Assembly: GCA_023105745.1 (NCBI GenBank)
Contig: JALGQZ010000011.1
Coordinates: 28,580,612-28,644,611, forward strand
Source of the DNA: Austropuccinia psidii
Lineage: Eukaryota > Basidiomycota > Pucciniomycetes > Pucciniales > Sphaerophragmiaceae
DNA length: 64,000 bases
Reading direction: 5' to 3'
This document shows, piece after piece, positions 21,079-34,299 of this stretch (its first letter is position 1; each line of letters begins with the position of its first letter). The notes under the pieces were generated by a model. That model searched no databases. It was not told where the DNA came from and worked only from the letters and a program-made list of their open reading frames with translations. Made by a program: the position numbers and the translations under genes.

Positions 21079-22058
21079 TGGCTTTAATCAAATCCCGTGC
21101 AGCTGGTAACAGACTCAGTAAAAGATACATTGAAAGTCCATAATATTCAGAAGCAGAATCTGAAGAAAGTATTGAAGTGAAAACTGATAGAAGTGGCACT
21201 TTATTTAAGACAGAAAAAGCCAAACAACCGCCAAAAGGTGTGTGTTTTCTGTTTTCAATTCTTATTTACTCTTTAATTGATGTGAAGAATGCTGCATACC
21301 AGAAATGGAAGAAGCTATTCAGTCCAACCAGATGGACCTGGACAAGGAAGAGGCAAGACCAGAACAAGGTCTGCCAAGTCTTCCTCAAGAAAGACACATC
21401 TGGAGGATGCCAGAGCTGTCCCCCATTCCCCAAGGTCTGTAACAACAAACTTTGATGTGAACTCTGAGCCTAAAATAATTGAAGGTAATGTTTTAAGGGC
21501 TGAACCACTTTCAAGGGGCTGCCATAGAAATATATCAGTCCTAATACAGAAATTGGTTCAGAGCAGCAAAAGAAGAGGAGTGGGAAATATTCCCAGACCT
21601 TTGGCAGGGGACCATGAACTCCTACTTACACCTCAAGAGCTTTCTGAGTCAGGAGAGGACCATAGAACTCTTAGGAGGGTGGAGCCCATTGTCTTGCAAA
21701 TACAAAGTCAAAAAGATAAAGAATTGGTTGAAGAACCAAAGTCTTTTATCTGAAGACCAGAAGAAGGAATTGGACATGAGCTTTGGAAGAAGGCCTACTG
21801 GCGTCTAACAGCTCCAAACCAGCTCCAGAAGCATCCAAAGAGAATCCCAAAGGACCGCAGAAGAAGAAGAAAGGTCCCAAGAACCATCAGGGAAAGGGAA
21901 AAGAAAAAGAAAATTGGCACAGACCTTACCCACAAGGGTACAGGATCCCCAAATTGGAGCCTTCAGCCATGGACAGTGTCTTCAATATGGCAAGGAATCT
22001 TATGGAATTCACAGCCAAAGAGCAGGAAAGGATGAACAGGACCTTTCCATGCAAATAA
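21079..22058 (+). pseudogene. Element B copy of the spliced 5' ORF
   Basis: Exon structure parallels element A. Exon a is 21079-21237 after a TTCTCTAG acceptor. Intron 1 is 21238-21302 (65 nt, GTGTGT...CCAG). Exon b is 21303-21434 (132 nt, the same length as in A). Intron 2 is 21435-21497 (63 nt, GTCTGT...TTAAG). Exon c starts at 21498. All phases equal those in A. Encoded motifs align with A: IEIYQS, EEEWEIFPDLWQGTMNSY, then after a frameshift near 21780 GYRIPKLEPSAMDSVFNMAR. Two in-frame stops (21141-21143 and about 21551-21553) and the frameshift show decay. Conservative changes such as D/E, K/R, I/F and Y/F/W between the copies argue that this frame was once under protein-level selection. 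Confidence 0.6.
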
Positions 22059-22092
22059 TACAAGAAATGCAATTTTTGAATCTAGTATTGAT

Positions 22093-23290
22093 GTGGAACT
22101 AGGTAAATTTGATGCAAAGCTAAATAAAATAACATCCGATATAAATGAATTAAAAAGAGATGACAACAATTATACTGAATGGTATAAACTGAGAAATGTT
22201 AAACTTGAGTCAATTACCAGTGCATGTGACAGAATTGAAAGTAAATGTCAAGCCCCAAATGATGAAATTGAATATCTTTCCATTTTAAACATTAATGATG
22301 GACTTAGAATTCTAAAAGATCATGTTTTGGAAATAATTACTAAGACCAATCAGTTTGCCACACATTTGGCAAAAAGTGAGAGTGAAAGGCAGAAATTAAA
22401 GAATGAAATCATTGCAAATGTGGAACAAATTCATAAGAATCATGAGCCACATATGCCAAGACATTCTACACCTTTGACTGAAGAAAAACATTTTGTTAAA
22501 GGAAGTTTGACACCATTTTCAGGAGAAAGTCCTATCTGTGCAAATGATATTCCCAAACTGGAATAATGGCCAACATTCTCTAGTGAAGGAGAATAAAATC
22601 ATATTGAGTTCATCAGAACCATTGATATGTTGCAAGAAGATTTTCACATACCTGATGAAATAATAGTGGGCAAGCTATACTCTTTTTTTACCAGAAATGC
22701 AAAGAAATGGTATTACAAAATGAGGCTAGATCATGGTAAACATGATTGGCCTTGATGGAAATGTGAAATAATCACCAAATGGGCTAACAATTCTTGGAGA
22801 TTTAAAATGGAAAATGCTTTTTAAAGTGACATTTTTGACTCAGAAGAAGATAAACCACTTACTTGGTTCCTCAAACGGAAATACAGATTATCTGCCTTAC
22901 ACCCAGATATGTCTGACTCTATGATTAATCTGAAAATATTAAGAAAATGTGGAGGAGAACTAGAACATTCTATCATGTACAGATGTGTAGAACCCTTTTA
23001 AACAGAAGACCACATCAATGCCATGGAAGATATCATTACTAGAAAAAGAATTAGTAAAACCTGGACTAGAGTCCCTATGGAATCCAAAATTGTCTCTAAA
23101 GCTTCCAGAGAAGATAAGAGACCTGAAAGACCTGTCTTGAAGTGTCATAAATGTGGAAGAACCTCACATTTGGCCAGAACTTGCACCAAAAAACAAAGAT
23201 TAATGAAGTCCAAGTCATTGAAGAAGATCAGTTTACTGAAGAGAAAGAAGAATCTTACCTAGATTCTTCAGTCTCTGAGGACACACCAGT
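22093..23290 (+). pseudogene. Element B gag
   Basis: This is a broken gag related to that of A. The part at 22093-22566 encodes the coiled-coil linker region. After a stop at 22564-22566 the capsid-like part continues with FSSEGE, MLQEDFHIPDE and NAKKWYYK motifs, containing several further stops. The CCHC knuckle CHKCGRTSHLARTC lies near 23145-23185. At least three in-frame stops and one frameshift separate the pieces. Function in the intact element would be the structural core of the virus-like particle. Confidence 0.85.
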
Positions 23291-23403
23291 ATAGGCCTAT
23301 CCCATTGAAAGCATTACAGCTTTCTTTGAGGTCACAGAAGTCCATACTCACTTGCCACAGTACAGTGAGGATTGTAATAACCTGATCAATATCCAGGATG
23401 CCA

Positions 23404-25099
23404 GAATGTGTAAAACCAAACCTGCTAGAGGTAAAGGATACACTGCTGGAGCATCTTGTATCACATTAATCCTTATGAATGATATTTAAGCCAAAGTAAA
23501 TTTGGATACAGGGGCATTTTGTACTTGTGTAGGAAACAATTATCTTCAAGTCATACTCCCTGGATGGAAAATCCATCTATTACCAATAGAGGGTGTACAA
23601 TTTAGTAGTGCCAGTAATAATATGTACCCTTTGGGAATATTGGACACTAATCTTGTATTTCCACATCCAGCAGGAAGTGTAAGAATGAAAACTGATATAG
23701 TTGTAATGGACAATTGCAAATCTCAGCACATCATTCTTGGAAATGATTACTTGAATATTTATGGTATTGACATCAATAACCATAAAGACAGATATTTCAC
23801 AATTGGAGAAAAAAAGACAAACATTTGCCTTTTCCAATATTCCAAAGCAAATGTCTGTGATATATTCTGTTAAAGATAATTATAAGGAAGAATTTGTGGC
23901 TACTCAACTTTTTGAAGCACAAATTAATCCATCATTTTCACCCAAAATGAGGCATGATCTTATTGATGTATTATACACATATAAGAATGCCTTTGCTTCT
24001 GATAATGAATCATTAGGCGTTATTAAATGGCATGAAGTTGATATTACTCTTAATATTGACAGACCATACCCTCCAGTAATTAGAAGACCAGCTTATCCAG
24101 ACAATCCCAGAGCTAGAGAAGCCTTGGAGAAACATATCCAAGAATTTATCCAACTTGGTGTACTAAGGAAAGTAGGCCATAATGAAGAAGTTGAAGTGAC
24201 AACACCTGTTATTATTTCTGGGCATAATAATAAATCAAGGACGGTGGGAGATCTTAAATCATTGAATACCTACACAGTTCCATATAGGTATCCAATTCCT
24301 AGAATTCAAGAAACCTTGACCCAATTATCTAAAGCCAAATATATAACATCAATGGATGCATTAAAAGGCTTTCATAAGAATGTTTTGATGCTCAAAACTA
24401 GGAAGTTACTTAGAATTATCACTCACTGTGGTATTTATGAATATCTTAGAATGCAATTTGGTATTAAAAATGCACCATCTCATTATCAAAGAATGATGAA
24501 TAGCATCTTCCCCACAGAGTTATCTGAAGGATGGATTATCATTTATATTGATGATATAAGACTTGCAAGAGTACTTGAAAGAGTTACAGGAGTGAATATG
24601 AAGATTTCACTCAAGAAATGTAATTTTGGCTTTGAAGAACTTAAAGCTTTAAGACATATTTCTTCTGGTTTAATCTTGGGTATTGACAAAAATAAAGTGG
24701 AAGAAGTGTTACTTAAGCCAATACCCCAGAATAAGAGAGAAATTATGTCTTTTTCTTGGCTTTGCCAGCTATTACAGGAAACACTTGAAAGACTTTGAAA
24801 TTCTAGCCAAGTCATTCTATAGAATCTGTGATCAACAGACAGTATTTGAGATGACACAGGAAAGAATTGAAGCTTATGAGAAGATAAGGAAAGCTCTTAC
24901 AGAAGCACCTTTACTCCTCATGCCTGACTGGAATATACCTTTTAAATTTTACACTGATGCATATTGAAATGGATTAGGGGCAGCCCTACATCAAGTCCAA
25001 ATTATTGATGAAAAACCTACAGAAGGACCAGTTTGTTACATCTCAAGACAAATCAAACCAGGAGAAGCCAGATGGAGTGCTTATGCTTGGTATGAGCAC
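23404..25099 (+). pseudogene. Element B protease and reverse transcriptase
   Basis: The protease has [11 protein letters not shown] at about 23505, just after an in-frame TAA (MNDI-stop-AKVN). A frameshift near 23800 leads to the RT frame 23761-24798, with [30 protein letters not shown] and the catalytic IIYIDD near 24540-24558. Directly after IDDI about 36 nt are missing compared with element F (the segment corresponding to [12 protein letters not shown]), an in-frame deletion next to the active site. Another frameshift occurs in the thumb near 24770. RNase H begins near 24930, with a nonsense codon after the TDA motif (TDAY-stop). The copy cannot make an active enzyme. Confidence 0.88.
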
Positions 25100-26940
25100 T
25101 TGAGAAATTACACTATTCTCTTTATGGCAGTGTTTTTTGAAGTGATAACTGACTGTAATGCGGTGAAATCACTTCTTAACATGAAAACTCCCAACAGACA
25201 TATGTTGAGATGGCAAATAGCCATTCAAGAATATAGAGGTAACATGAATTTAGTTCATAAAGCAGGAAACATTCACAAGAATGCTGATGAACTTAGCAGA
25301 TGGGAATTAGCCAATACTCCTGATAACCCAGCTTATGTACCTGTGGAAGCAGAACCACAGACTCCAATTGAAGGAATTAACATAACTGATATTGGTACTG
25401 AATTCTTTGAAGAGGGCAGAGAATCTTATAAGCAAGACAAGAATTGCCATATCTTGACTTCCTTATTAGATGAAGATTGCAAAGATGCATCTTTAGTCAA
25501 TGCACTGGATGAAGCTTGGAAGAATTCCTATTCTGAAGGAAGATTTCACTTTTTTGATGGGATTATTTACCACAGAACCAAACATTCTTGTGTAATGACA
25601 TTGTGTAGAAGATTGCTTATCAATACCACTCTTCATGAATGCCATGATAGCATCTACTCTGGAAACCTGTCAGAAGACAGAACACTTGGAAAAGTGAAGA
25701 ACTGTGCATGGTTGCCATCTTGGAGAAACAAAACCATTGAATATTGCCATACCTGTGATAGCTGTCAAAACACAAACAGAGGTACATGCAAGAAATTTGG
25801 ACTAATTATTCATATTCGAGAACCAAAATCCCCTTGGGAAGTATTTCACATGGATTGGGTCACAGCACTTCCTCCAAATGGTGACAAAGGCTATAATTCT
25901 TGTTTAGTCATTGTAGACAGATATAGAAAAACCCACATATTCTTAACTTGTAATAAAGATGACACTGCTATGGATACAGATCTTCTTCTATGGAGTGGAG
26001 TTATTTCTCATAAAGGGTTATTTAAGAATATTATAAGTGACAGAGATCCCAAATTCACATTTGCACTTTGGACAAATCTTCACAGATTGTTTGGGACTAA
26101 TTTATCATTCTCAACAGCATATCACCCTCAAACAGATGGACTAGCAGAAGGAATGATTGAAAATTTAGAGGACATGATCAGGAGATTCTGTGCTTATGGG
26201 TTAGAATTCAAAGACTCAGATGACTCTACCCATGACTGGTTCACTCTAATACCTTCATTGGAACTGGCATATAAGAAATCAGTCCAGTTTTGTACAGGCC
26301 AAACTCCTGCTATGTTAGAAGAAGGATGGAATACAAGACTCCCAGCAGACACACTGAGGAAAGACTTGATTGAAATTCATCCTACAGCTTCCAGATTCAA
26401 GATAATTCTTGATTAAGTGAAACATCATGCAAAACAGAGTATGAATGATGCTTCTGACTATGCAAAACAGAAGTGGGAGAAGAGTTACAAAGTACCAGAC
26501 TTCAAAGTAGGAGACTTAGTTCTAGTTTCAACCTTGAATTTTAATAATATCAAAGGCCCAAATAAACTTAAAGATTCTTATGTAGGACCTTTTGTTATTG
26601 TTGCCTTACATGGAAGCAATGCAGTTCAAATGGACTTGAGTGGTGAATTGGAAAATAAACACCCCAATTTTCCAGTAAGTGTAATAAAACTTTATCAACC
26701 AGCTGACAAAGAATTGTTTCCTTCAAGGAATCCAACTCCATTAACTGTACCACCAGTGTAACAGAATGAAGACAAAAATATAAAGAAAGTCATCAAAGAA
26801 AGGAGACTTAGGGGAAAAAATCAAAGAGAATATCTTGTCAGATGTAGAAATCCAGTACATGACGATGAATGGCTGGCAGAATCAGAAATACCTTACTCAG
26901 ATAAACTCTTAAGAAGATTTAGACATGAAAGAAGAGGTTA
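25100..26940 (+). pseudogene. Element B RNase H, integrase and chromo-like tail
   Basis: The frame 25100-26416 carries the RNase H end ([17 protein letters not shown]). The integrase zinc domain has HECHDS...CHTCDSCQ. The DDE core has [19 protein letters not shown] and [14 protein letters not shown]. The family-typical [13 protein letters not shown] is FTFALW here. A TAA at 26414-26416 splits off the rest: KVPDFKVGDLVLVST (GPY/F-like region) and, after another stop at 26759-26761, a chromo-like end with EYLVRCRNPVHDDEW. Only two stops interrupt 1.8 kb, so this half is better preserved than gag. Confidence 0.88.
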
Positions 26941-27011
26941 GACAGTGGACATTAACCCTCTTTGGGAACTTTTTCTTATTGATACCATTAATAAAATTGT
27001 AGTACAATTTT

Positions 27012-27030
27012 ATTTTTTGGTGGGAGGGAA
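27012..27030 (+). other. Element B polypurine tract
   Basis: The purine-rich GGTGGGAGGGAA lies immediately before the 3' LTR start TGTGAGCC. The same tract precedes the 3' LTR of element F. This is the expected plus-strand primer of reverse transcription. Confidence 0.75.
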
Positions 27031-28947
27031 TGTGAGCCTTGAGGTATATTTTACATACCCAAATGGGCCACAATTATTATAAAAATAAATTTTAAACTAC
27101 GCATAACCCATAAGTCATGCATATATTCAAAATTCATCATTTTTGCTTTCAGAAAAGATGAATAACTTTTTATTTAGTAAGTAAATCAATGAATTTAAGG
27201 CCAGATTTAGATTCTACACAAACTTTCACCTAGGGTAGCTCCATAGAGTGAATAAGCTTAAATCAACTCTTTGGGGTGGTATTATGGAAAATACTTTGAT
27301 ACCACATCATCAATACCACATAAAAGATCTGTGAAAAGTTTTTTCTTTCTCAATTTCATACCAAAATAATGGGAATGTGAGAAAACCCATCTTACATGTA
27401 CACTATGTATAGTGTTATGCATGTTTTTGGCACTTAATATCATGGTATTCTTACATACACTTTTGGTACACCCATAGTGGATGTCTCACTTTGAGCGTGA
27501 ATTTCTCTTTTGATGTAAAAAATATTCAAGGGGGACAAAAGGCATCAAGGTGAGCCAGGGTACCCAACTTCTGAGGCCTCTGAGGCATGGACAGCTCCAA
27601 AGCTTGGATACATGGCTGATCTTTGCCCAATTAGTAAACTAAAACCTTCTGGGAACTTGGTTACCAAGTCAAAACTTCATTATATCACAAGAAAATATCA
27701 AATAAACTGCTATTTTGACATGCCAAGGAGGTAAAGAGGAACTTAGACTCCTGTAACCATGTCAATTCTCAATTATTTTCCATGGATAAACTCTAAAATA
27801 GTGATTAAAAACCTTTTTGGACTATTATCCCTTAGTTTACCTCATACCAACCAGCAATATAGTGCTATTTGCAATTATATGTAGAAATGAGGTAAAAACT
27901 TCAAAAATGTATTAAAAATACAATTCTCAATGAATCTTCATGAAATCTTAAGGACCAATTAAGAACTGTATAATTGATATAAAAACCAAAAATAATTATA
28001 CTTTTTTAAGTGAAATTAAAAGCTTTACCTCCAGTCAATTTTTGATAATTCCACATGAAACACTAAATCTTTGAAAATTCACAGAAAATACACTCTGTGA
28101 TGAAATTTCCAATAAAATTGATAATTTTGGAAAATCAATCAATTGTTTTGGAATAAACGAAGATTTAAAGTTATTACTCTTTTCTTCTTAACCATAAATG
28201 GGTTGGTAATCACACAAAAGTATCAATTAAGTAATTATGATAATCTTACATGACTACAGATGATGCAATCAATAATCAAAAAAGTTTTTTTTCTAACTCA
28301 CTGGTTTTTCAGTTTGCTCCATGGAATGCCTCTGTGAGCTGTCTTAGACTTAAAAGAGGCCTCCTCTTGCTGTTTTTTCCAAATCATCATATTATTCAAT
28401 TATACCTTTATTACCAATAAGTAAGTATTAGTTAGAATTATTTCTTAAGTGTTTTATTCTTTAAGAATAAATCAGAAAGATGTGAACACATATAAATCAA
28501 CTATATATTGTTGTAATACTGTTATAAATCCATTTTGAACCTTTAAAATCCACAATTATCTGTCAAATTTCTCTACTTTTATCCTCAATAAGTTCTTTGG
28601 AGTATTAGTGAGTGATTTATCTTAATTCTTAAAGTTTTTCTCTAGTAACTGTTTTCTTCAAGAATTATACTTATAAATATCCTTGAAAAAGATAATTATA
28701 TATTAAAATAATTGTATTTTTTTAATAAAGAAGTTTTATTATTAAATACTTCTTGTAATTGATTCTAGTAGACAATTACTTCTTACTGTTATAATCACTA
28801 GTCGCATATAAAAAGTAAAAGAGATAAATAATTAATTAATTCTTTAATTGTGGCTATAATAATTTTTATTATTATATTACATAAGAACAGTCATAGTACT
28901 GTTGATTCATACTAATATTATCAATAGTTTCATAGACACATCTTACA
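27031..28947 (+). repeat. Element B 3' LTR (1917 bp)
   Basis: It starts TGTGAGCCTTGAGG and ends CATAGACACATCTTACA. It is collinear with the 5' LTR. The base after its end is not a TSD but enters the RT sequence of element C, in frame-like register with the motif corresponding to [12 protein letters not shown]. Confidence 0.9.
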
Positions 28948-31760
28948 AGATGAAGCTGGGAGTTCATAGAAATGTTGGACCTAATGAGGAAGTAGAAGTC
29001 AAAACCCCTGTAATCATTACTTGGAATAATGATAAATAAATTATTATTGGTGATTTTAGGGTGTTGAATACCTCTAACATTCTGCAAATGTATCCAATTC
29101 TTAGAATACATTAGACTCTGACTTGATTATCCAAGGCAAGATTCATCAATTCCATAGATGCCCTAAAGGCTTCCATTAAAATATTTTGACACCTCATCCT
29201 AGAAAATTATTTAAAATAATTGCTCATTGTGGCATTTATGAATACCTTAGAATGCCTTTGGGAATTAAAAATGCACCCACTCCTTATCAAATAATGATTA
29301 ATACCAATTTACTACAAGAATTACGAGAGGGACAGTTAACAATTAATATTGATGACATTATCATTTTTTCAAAAACCTGGAAATTGCATTTAGAGAGAAT
29401 CTCATTAGTAGTTAACAAAACTCTTCAAATGAGAATGAAAATATTTTTTAAGAAATTTAATTTTGGATTTCATGAGCTCAAAGCTCTGGGACATGTAGTT
29501 TCAGGACAACGCCTTGGTGTTGACAAAAACAAAGCGGCCGCACTCTTCCTGAAACAAATGGGCCAGAAAAATAAGAAATGATGTCTTCCTTAGGCCTTGC
29601 TAGCTATTACAGGAAAAAACTTCAAGATTTCTTCAATCCATGCCAGATCATTTTACAGAATTTTTCGTCAAAAGACTGTATTTGAAATTACTCAAGGAAG
29701 GATTCAAGAATATGAAAAGATCAAGTAGGCCTTAACCAATGCACCATTATTATTGATGAAAGACTGGAAACTTCCATTCAAGCTGCATATTGATGCATGT
29801 GGTGAAAGCTCAGGTGAATCTCTTCATCAAGTCCAAATTTTTAATTAAAAGCTCTATGAAGGTCCTGTTTGTTTTATCTAAATAAAAATAAAACCTACTG
29901 AGGCTATATATGCAGAAAGACGAATGGAGTGCCTTTGCCTTGTGTGGGCTATGGAAAAACTTCATTATTATCTTGATGGAAGTGTGTCTGAGTTAATTAC
30001 TAATTGTAATTCTGTAAAGTCACTTTTTAAATGAAAACTCTTAACAGACAAATGTTAATATGGAATATTTCTATACAGGAGTAAAGTGGCAATATGTCCA
30101 TGGTACATGAAGCTGGAAATATTCGGAAAACCTCTGATGGCTTGAGTGGATGGGAATTAACCAATACACCCAAGAATCCTTGCTATGTTCCTGAAAATGA
30201 AGAACCTCAAATTCTAATTGGAGGAATTACTATCACAGATGTGGAAACAGAGTTCTTTGAAGAAGCTATAGAAAGCTATAAGCAAGATAAGAATTGCCAT
30301 ATTCTTATTTCTGTAATTGACAAACATTGTAAAGATGCATATTTAGCTAATTCTTCAGATTATATATGGAAACTATCATATGATAATGGAAGATTCTATT
30401 CACTTTATGGTATCTTGTATCATAGGTCTAAACACACATGTGTAATGGTATTATATATTAGAATGTTAATTAACACAATATTACTAGAGTACCATGACAA
30501 CATTTATTATGGAAAGCTGTCTGACAACAGAACAATGGAGAGAATTCATACATGTTATTGGTGGCCATCTTGGTTAAAAATGTCATTAAATACTGCCATA
30601 GTTGTGACAGGTGCTAAATGCCAATAAAGCTACTTGTAAAATATTTGGCTTAATTATTCATATCCAAGAACCAAGTTACCCTTGGGAAGTGGTTCATATG
30701 GAGTGGGTAACTAACTGCCTTACCACCTGGTGGTGAAGAAAGGTACAATGCATTCCTTGTCGTTGTAGACATATACAGCAAAACTTCAATCATTTTACCA
30801 TTTCATCAGGATGACACAGCTATGGATACAGCTCTTTGAATTTGGAATAGAGTTATATCTCATGCTGATCTATTTAAAAATATAATTATTGATAGAGACC
30901 CAAAATTTAAATCAGCCTTATGGACAAACTTAAATAAGCTTTTGGGTACAAAACGTTCATTCTCAATAGCTTACCATCCACAAGCTGATGGATTAATGGA
31001 AAGAATGATTCAGACCATTGAGGACATGATAAGAAGATTTTGTGCTTATGGTGTGGAGCTTAAAGATTATGATGGCCTTACTCATGATTGGTGTACACTT
31101 ATACCAGAATTGGAATTAGCCTACCAGACCTCTCCATTATTCAACAGGCAAGACTCCTGCAATATTGGAAAAAGGATGGAACCCTAAACTCTCAGTTGAT
31201 ACTTTGAAGAAAGACTTAGTTGATATTAATCCAACTTCATCAAGATGTAAACTACTGATTTATAAACTGAGGCATCATAAAAATCAAAGCATGACCGATC
31301 CTTGGGAATGTGCTAAACAAAATTTGGATAAAAGTCATAAAGCCCCAGAGCTCAAAGTAAGGACGTTAATACTAGTTTCAACCTTGATCTTTAAAAATAT
31401 TGAATGCCAGAATAAATTGAAAGATTCCTTTTCAAAACCATTTACTATTAAAGCCCTTCATGGGATAAATGAAGTACAAGTAGAAATGTCAGGAGAATTG
31501 GAAAATAAACATCCAACTTTCCCTCCCAGTCTAGTTAAGAATTACCCTTCAAGTGATAAGGAATCATTTACTTTAAGAAATGAAACACCATTAGAAGTAC
31601 CACCACTTGATCATAGTAAAGAGAAAAAAGTACTGAAAGTCTTGAAAGAAAGAAGACTTAGGGGAAAAATGAAAAAGTATACTTAGTCAGGTATAAGAAC
31701 CCATGACATGAAGATGAGTGGCTTCCAGAAAGTAAAATACATGATTCCTAAAGGTTTATC
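28948..31760 (+). pseudogene. Element C pol remnant (RT to chromo-like end)
   Basis: The segments in order are: RT fingers (NEEVEVKTPVIITW, 28990-29040) with stops; RT palm at 29186-29581 with EYLRMPLGIKNAP and INIDDIIIFSK; RNase H near 29770-30060 with stops; and integrase zinc domain at 30094-30627. The integrase core is near 30690-31190, containing YHPQADGLMERMIQTIEDM. The C-terminal part at 31165-31686 has LKVRTLILVSTL. The catalytic YIDD is NIDD here. More than ten stops and frame changes are visible. Retained domain order shows it was a normal member of the A/B/F group. Confidence 0.85.
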
Positions 31761-31935
31761 AGAAGATTCAGACATGAGAGAAGACCAATTCTTCAATAAA
31801 AGGTTTTTATTGTGTGCTTTACATAGTTTAAAGTATAAGTAGGGAGCTTGGGCAGTGGATTATTCCCTACCAATTGAAAGGAGGGTATAATATTCAATGA
31901 AAAATTGTAGTACAATTTTTTTTGTTTTTAGGGAG

Positions 31936-34080
31936 TGTAAGCCTATGAGATATGTATTACATACCCATAAGGTCACAAATAGCTTTATATACAGTTATTT
32001 TAACCTTAAACAGACTTATCAATTAAATTTAAAGAAAAAAATAGCAGAAAATAAGTATAGCTTTTTTTGGATAAACAAAGTTATAATTATTGTTTCTTTT
32101 TTGGATTCTACACCACATATAACCTAGGGTAGACCCAGAGGGTGTTAATCCCAAAAATGGATATTTATTAGGTTATTAGAAGATTCAAGAATCTCACAGT
32201 ACAATGGCAACTTTTGAACATTTTTTCAAAATTGTTAAATTTAAGATTAAATAAGCCTAGATGTAAAGTTTCATAACATTTATGCAAACTTACAAAAAAT
32301 TTCAGTTAAAATTGAGGTGTTGTGTATATTTAGTAAATTGGCTAAGGATTTTCCATACATTATGTAAATCCTGCATGAGCTCCATTTCAAGTGGTTTAAG
32401 GCCATGGTATGGCTTTAAATAGATAAAAGGGCAAATTCCACACAGAAAGGTGTCACAAAGGAAAGAGACTAAATACAGCTGGGGTACCCAACATTTGGGA
32501 TACGCAAGGACTCAATTAAGGTCTTACACATGCTTTTGGAGGATTTTCAACCTGATCAAAGCTTTAAGATTAGAATTTGATCAAAAATTAAAGCTTAAAC
32601 TGGTTTTATCCCAATTTGGACAGGAATTACTAGCTGCCAAAGGGTGAATCCCAATATGCAAGCTTGTAATCAAGGTTTGAATAGCTGTCAAAGCTTTCAT
32701 AAGTTTAAAGATTTAAATTTATAAGTGTTCAAATCTTATCAAAAGTTGAGGTTTGGTGTGTATCACTATTTTACATGGAAAAATTGCAATAATTTTAAAA
32801 ATTCACTCAAAAGCAATTCTTAATGCATTTGCTTGAACATTTCACAAAGCTTACAATTTAATTCTATCTTGCTATAAAATGAATTTCGAGTTTCTTTTTT
32901 AAACAGGTTTAATTGTTAATTAGCCTTGATACTAATGCTATTAAGATTTATTGAAAATTGATTGCAATTTCAGCTTATGAGATTTGTGCATGAAACTTTA
33001 GTTTTAAGTTTTTCATTGGATGAGCTTAATTATAGATAATCTTATATTATATTTAAACCTAAAATAATAAATCCAAAAGAGGAATAAACTTACTTCAAGT
33101 TAAGAATAAAACTGGTAACATTAAATTGCAATTAAAAATAAGTTACCTCAAGTGAAGAGCCTTATTTTTAAGCATTGTTTTTCATTTTTGACCTGAGAAC
33201 TCCCTCTATATCAATTATGAATCCTGAAAGGTACTCTGAAGGCATAAAAAGGGCCTTTGCATCACTGTTTTTTTCCAATAACTAATTATCACTCCAATCA
33301 TATTGGACATCTGAACAGGTAATTTTTTATTAAATATAAAATATTATTATTAAAGTGTCTCTTAAGTATCTTATTTTTTACCAATGTCAAACTAAACAAT
33401 TGAAATAATAGAAATTTAATTATTGTTGTAATCACCAATAACAAATTTTATTATATAAGATTATTGTCCTGAATTTCTCTTAAAATCCACAAATTCTTCT
33501 TAAAAGCTCTTAAATCTCATTATTAATCATAAATAGCTGTTTCAAACTTTAAAATATTTAATTTTACATTTATTGAGCTTATAAAAATTTTTTAATACAA
33601 TAAATGTTGTTGTTTGACTTGTTGTATTAAATATATGTTATAAGTTTTCCCTAAATTCCTACATCTCCTTCACCTACTATCAGTGTTTTTATATAGAATT
33701 TTTCTATAGGATTTATCTCTGCACAGTGTGTGTGATATTTCTTTTAGAAATAAGATTTCTATTCTTGATAAGTTATTAAATAGGTTTTTTTCCTTGTATA
33801 ATTGTCACATTAAAAGCTTTATACATTTTTATTATCATAAGTGTCAGTGACTATAATAATATTATAATACTTATAATTTATTATAATGTTTAAGATATTT
33901 TTTATTATTATTAAAATATCTAATAATAATGAAAGTCTTTTTATTCTATATCATTTTTTTTCATAATTATATTAATCTGTGGCTGTAATATTTCATTATA
34001 TTCATTTTCAACTGAGTAAAGTCATAGTATTGTTGATATTTTTTACTATTATATAAAGCGTTTCATAGACAAAACTTACT
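31936..34080 (+). repeat. Element C 3' LTR (about 2.1 kb)
   Basis: It begins TGTAAGCCTATGAGATATG. It ends near GTTTCATAGACAAAACTTACT, where the related LTR at 49411-51592 has CTTACA, so the final A appears mutated. A purine-rich TTTTTAGGGAG precedes it. The body includes the block around 32480 (GGGGTACCCAACATTTGGGA) that is shared, in altered form, with the other LTRs. The right neighbour is a copy of a host exon. Confidence 0.8.
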
Positions 34081-34165
34081 TATGGCAAGCAGGAGTGTGA
34101 ATTATCCACCTCACTATTTTTGGTAAAAGTTAATTAGGCTTATTTTGGTGGATTATTTTATACCA
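34081..34165 (-). pseudogene. Partial copy of the host exon at 54188-54417
   Basis: About 77 bp match 54225-54305 at roughly 80% by eye, in the same orientation. The shared core reads, on the minus strand, AGCCTNATTAACTTTTACCAA followed by GAGGT and GATA. In the host copy the frame encodes KRASLTFTNKIEVDTSDS; here stops interrupt it. The fragment is bounded by the C LTR on one side and decayed copia sequence on the other. Confidence 0.5.
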
Positions 34166-34299
34166 CCACTCGCTCCTAGTTTTTCTAATCCAAGTAGTTC
34201 TACAGAGCTAGTAAGCCCAACTTTTCACATTGATTTAGTCATAAAATTAGCCGAACTTTCCTTTGTGGGTTTTTAGAAGAGTTCTATTGTCTTAGCTTT

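Larger units (their letters stand above)
14555..28947 (+). mobile_element. Element B: decayed Ty3/Gypsy retrotransposon with nested MULE
   Basis: Two LTRs (14555-16476 and 27031-28947) in direct orientation enclose primer-binding region, leader, gag, protease, RT, RNase H, integrase and a polypurine tract. A 4229-bp Mutator-like element sits in the leader. Coding frames are broken by many stops and indels. By eye the two LTRs differ at roughly one base in eight to ten, so the copy is old or is a recombinant. Flanking 5-mers (AAAAG left, AGATG right) do not match, and the right side is the middle of another retroelement's RT. A simple insertion is therefore not supported. Confidence 0.88.
28948..34080 (+). 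mobile_element. Element C: 3' half of a Ty3/Gypsy retrotransposon
   Basis: It contains pol from the middle of RT onward and one complete LTR. The 5' half is missing and is not found to the left of element B. Protein similarity to B and F is clear but distant; the LTR (about 2.1 kb) belongs to the same subfamily as the solo LTR at 49411-51592. It is heavily mutated and inactive. Confidence 0.85.
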
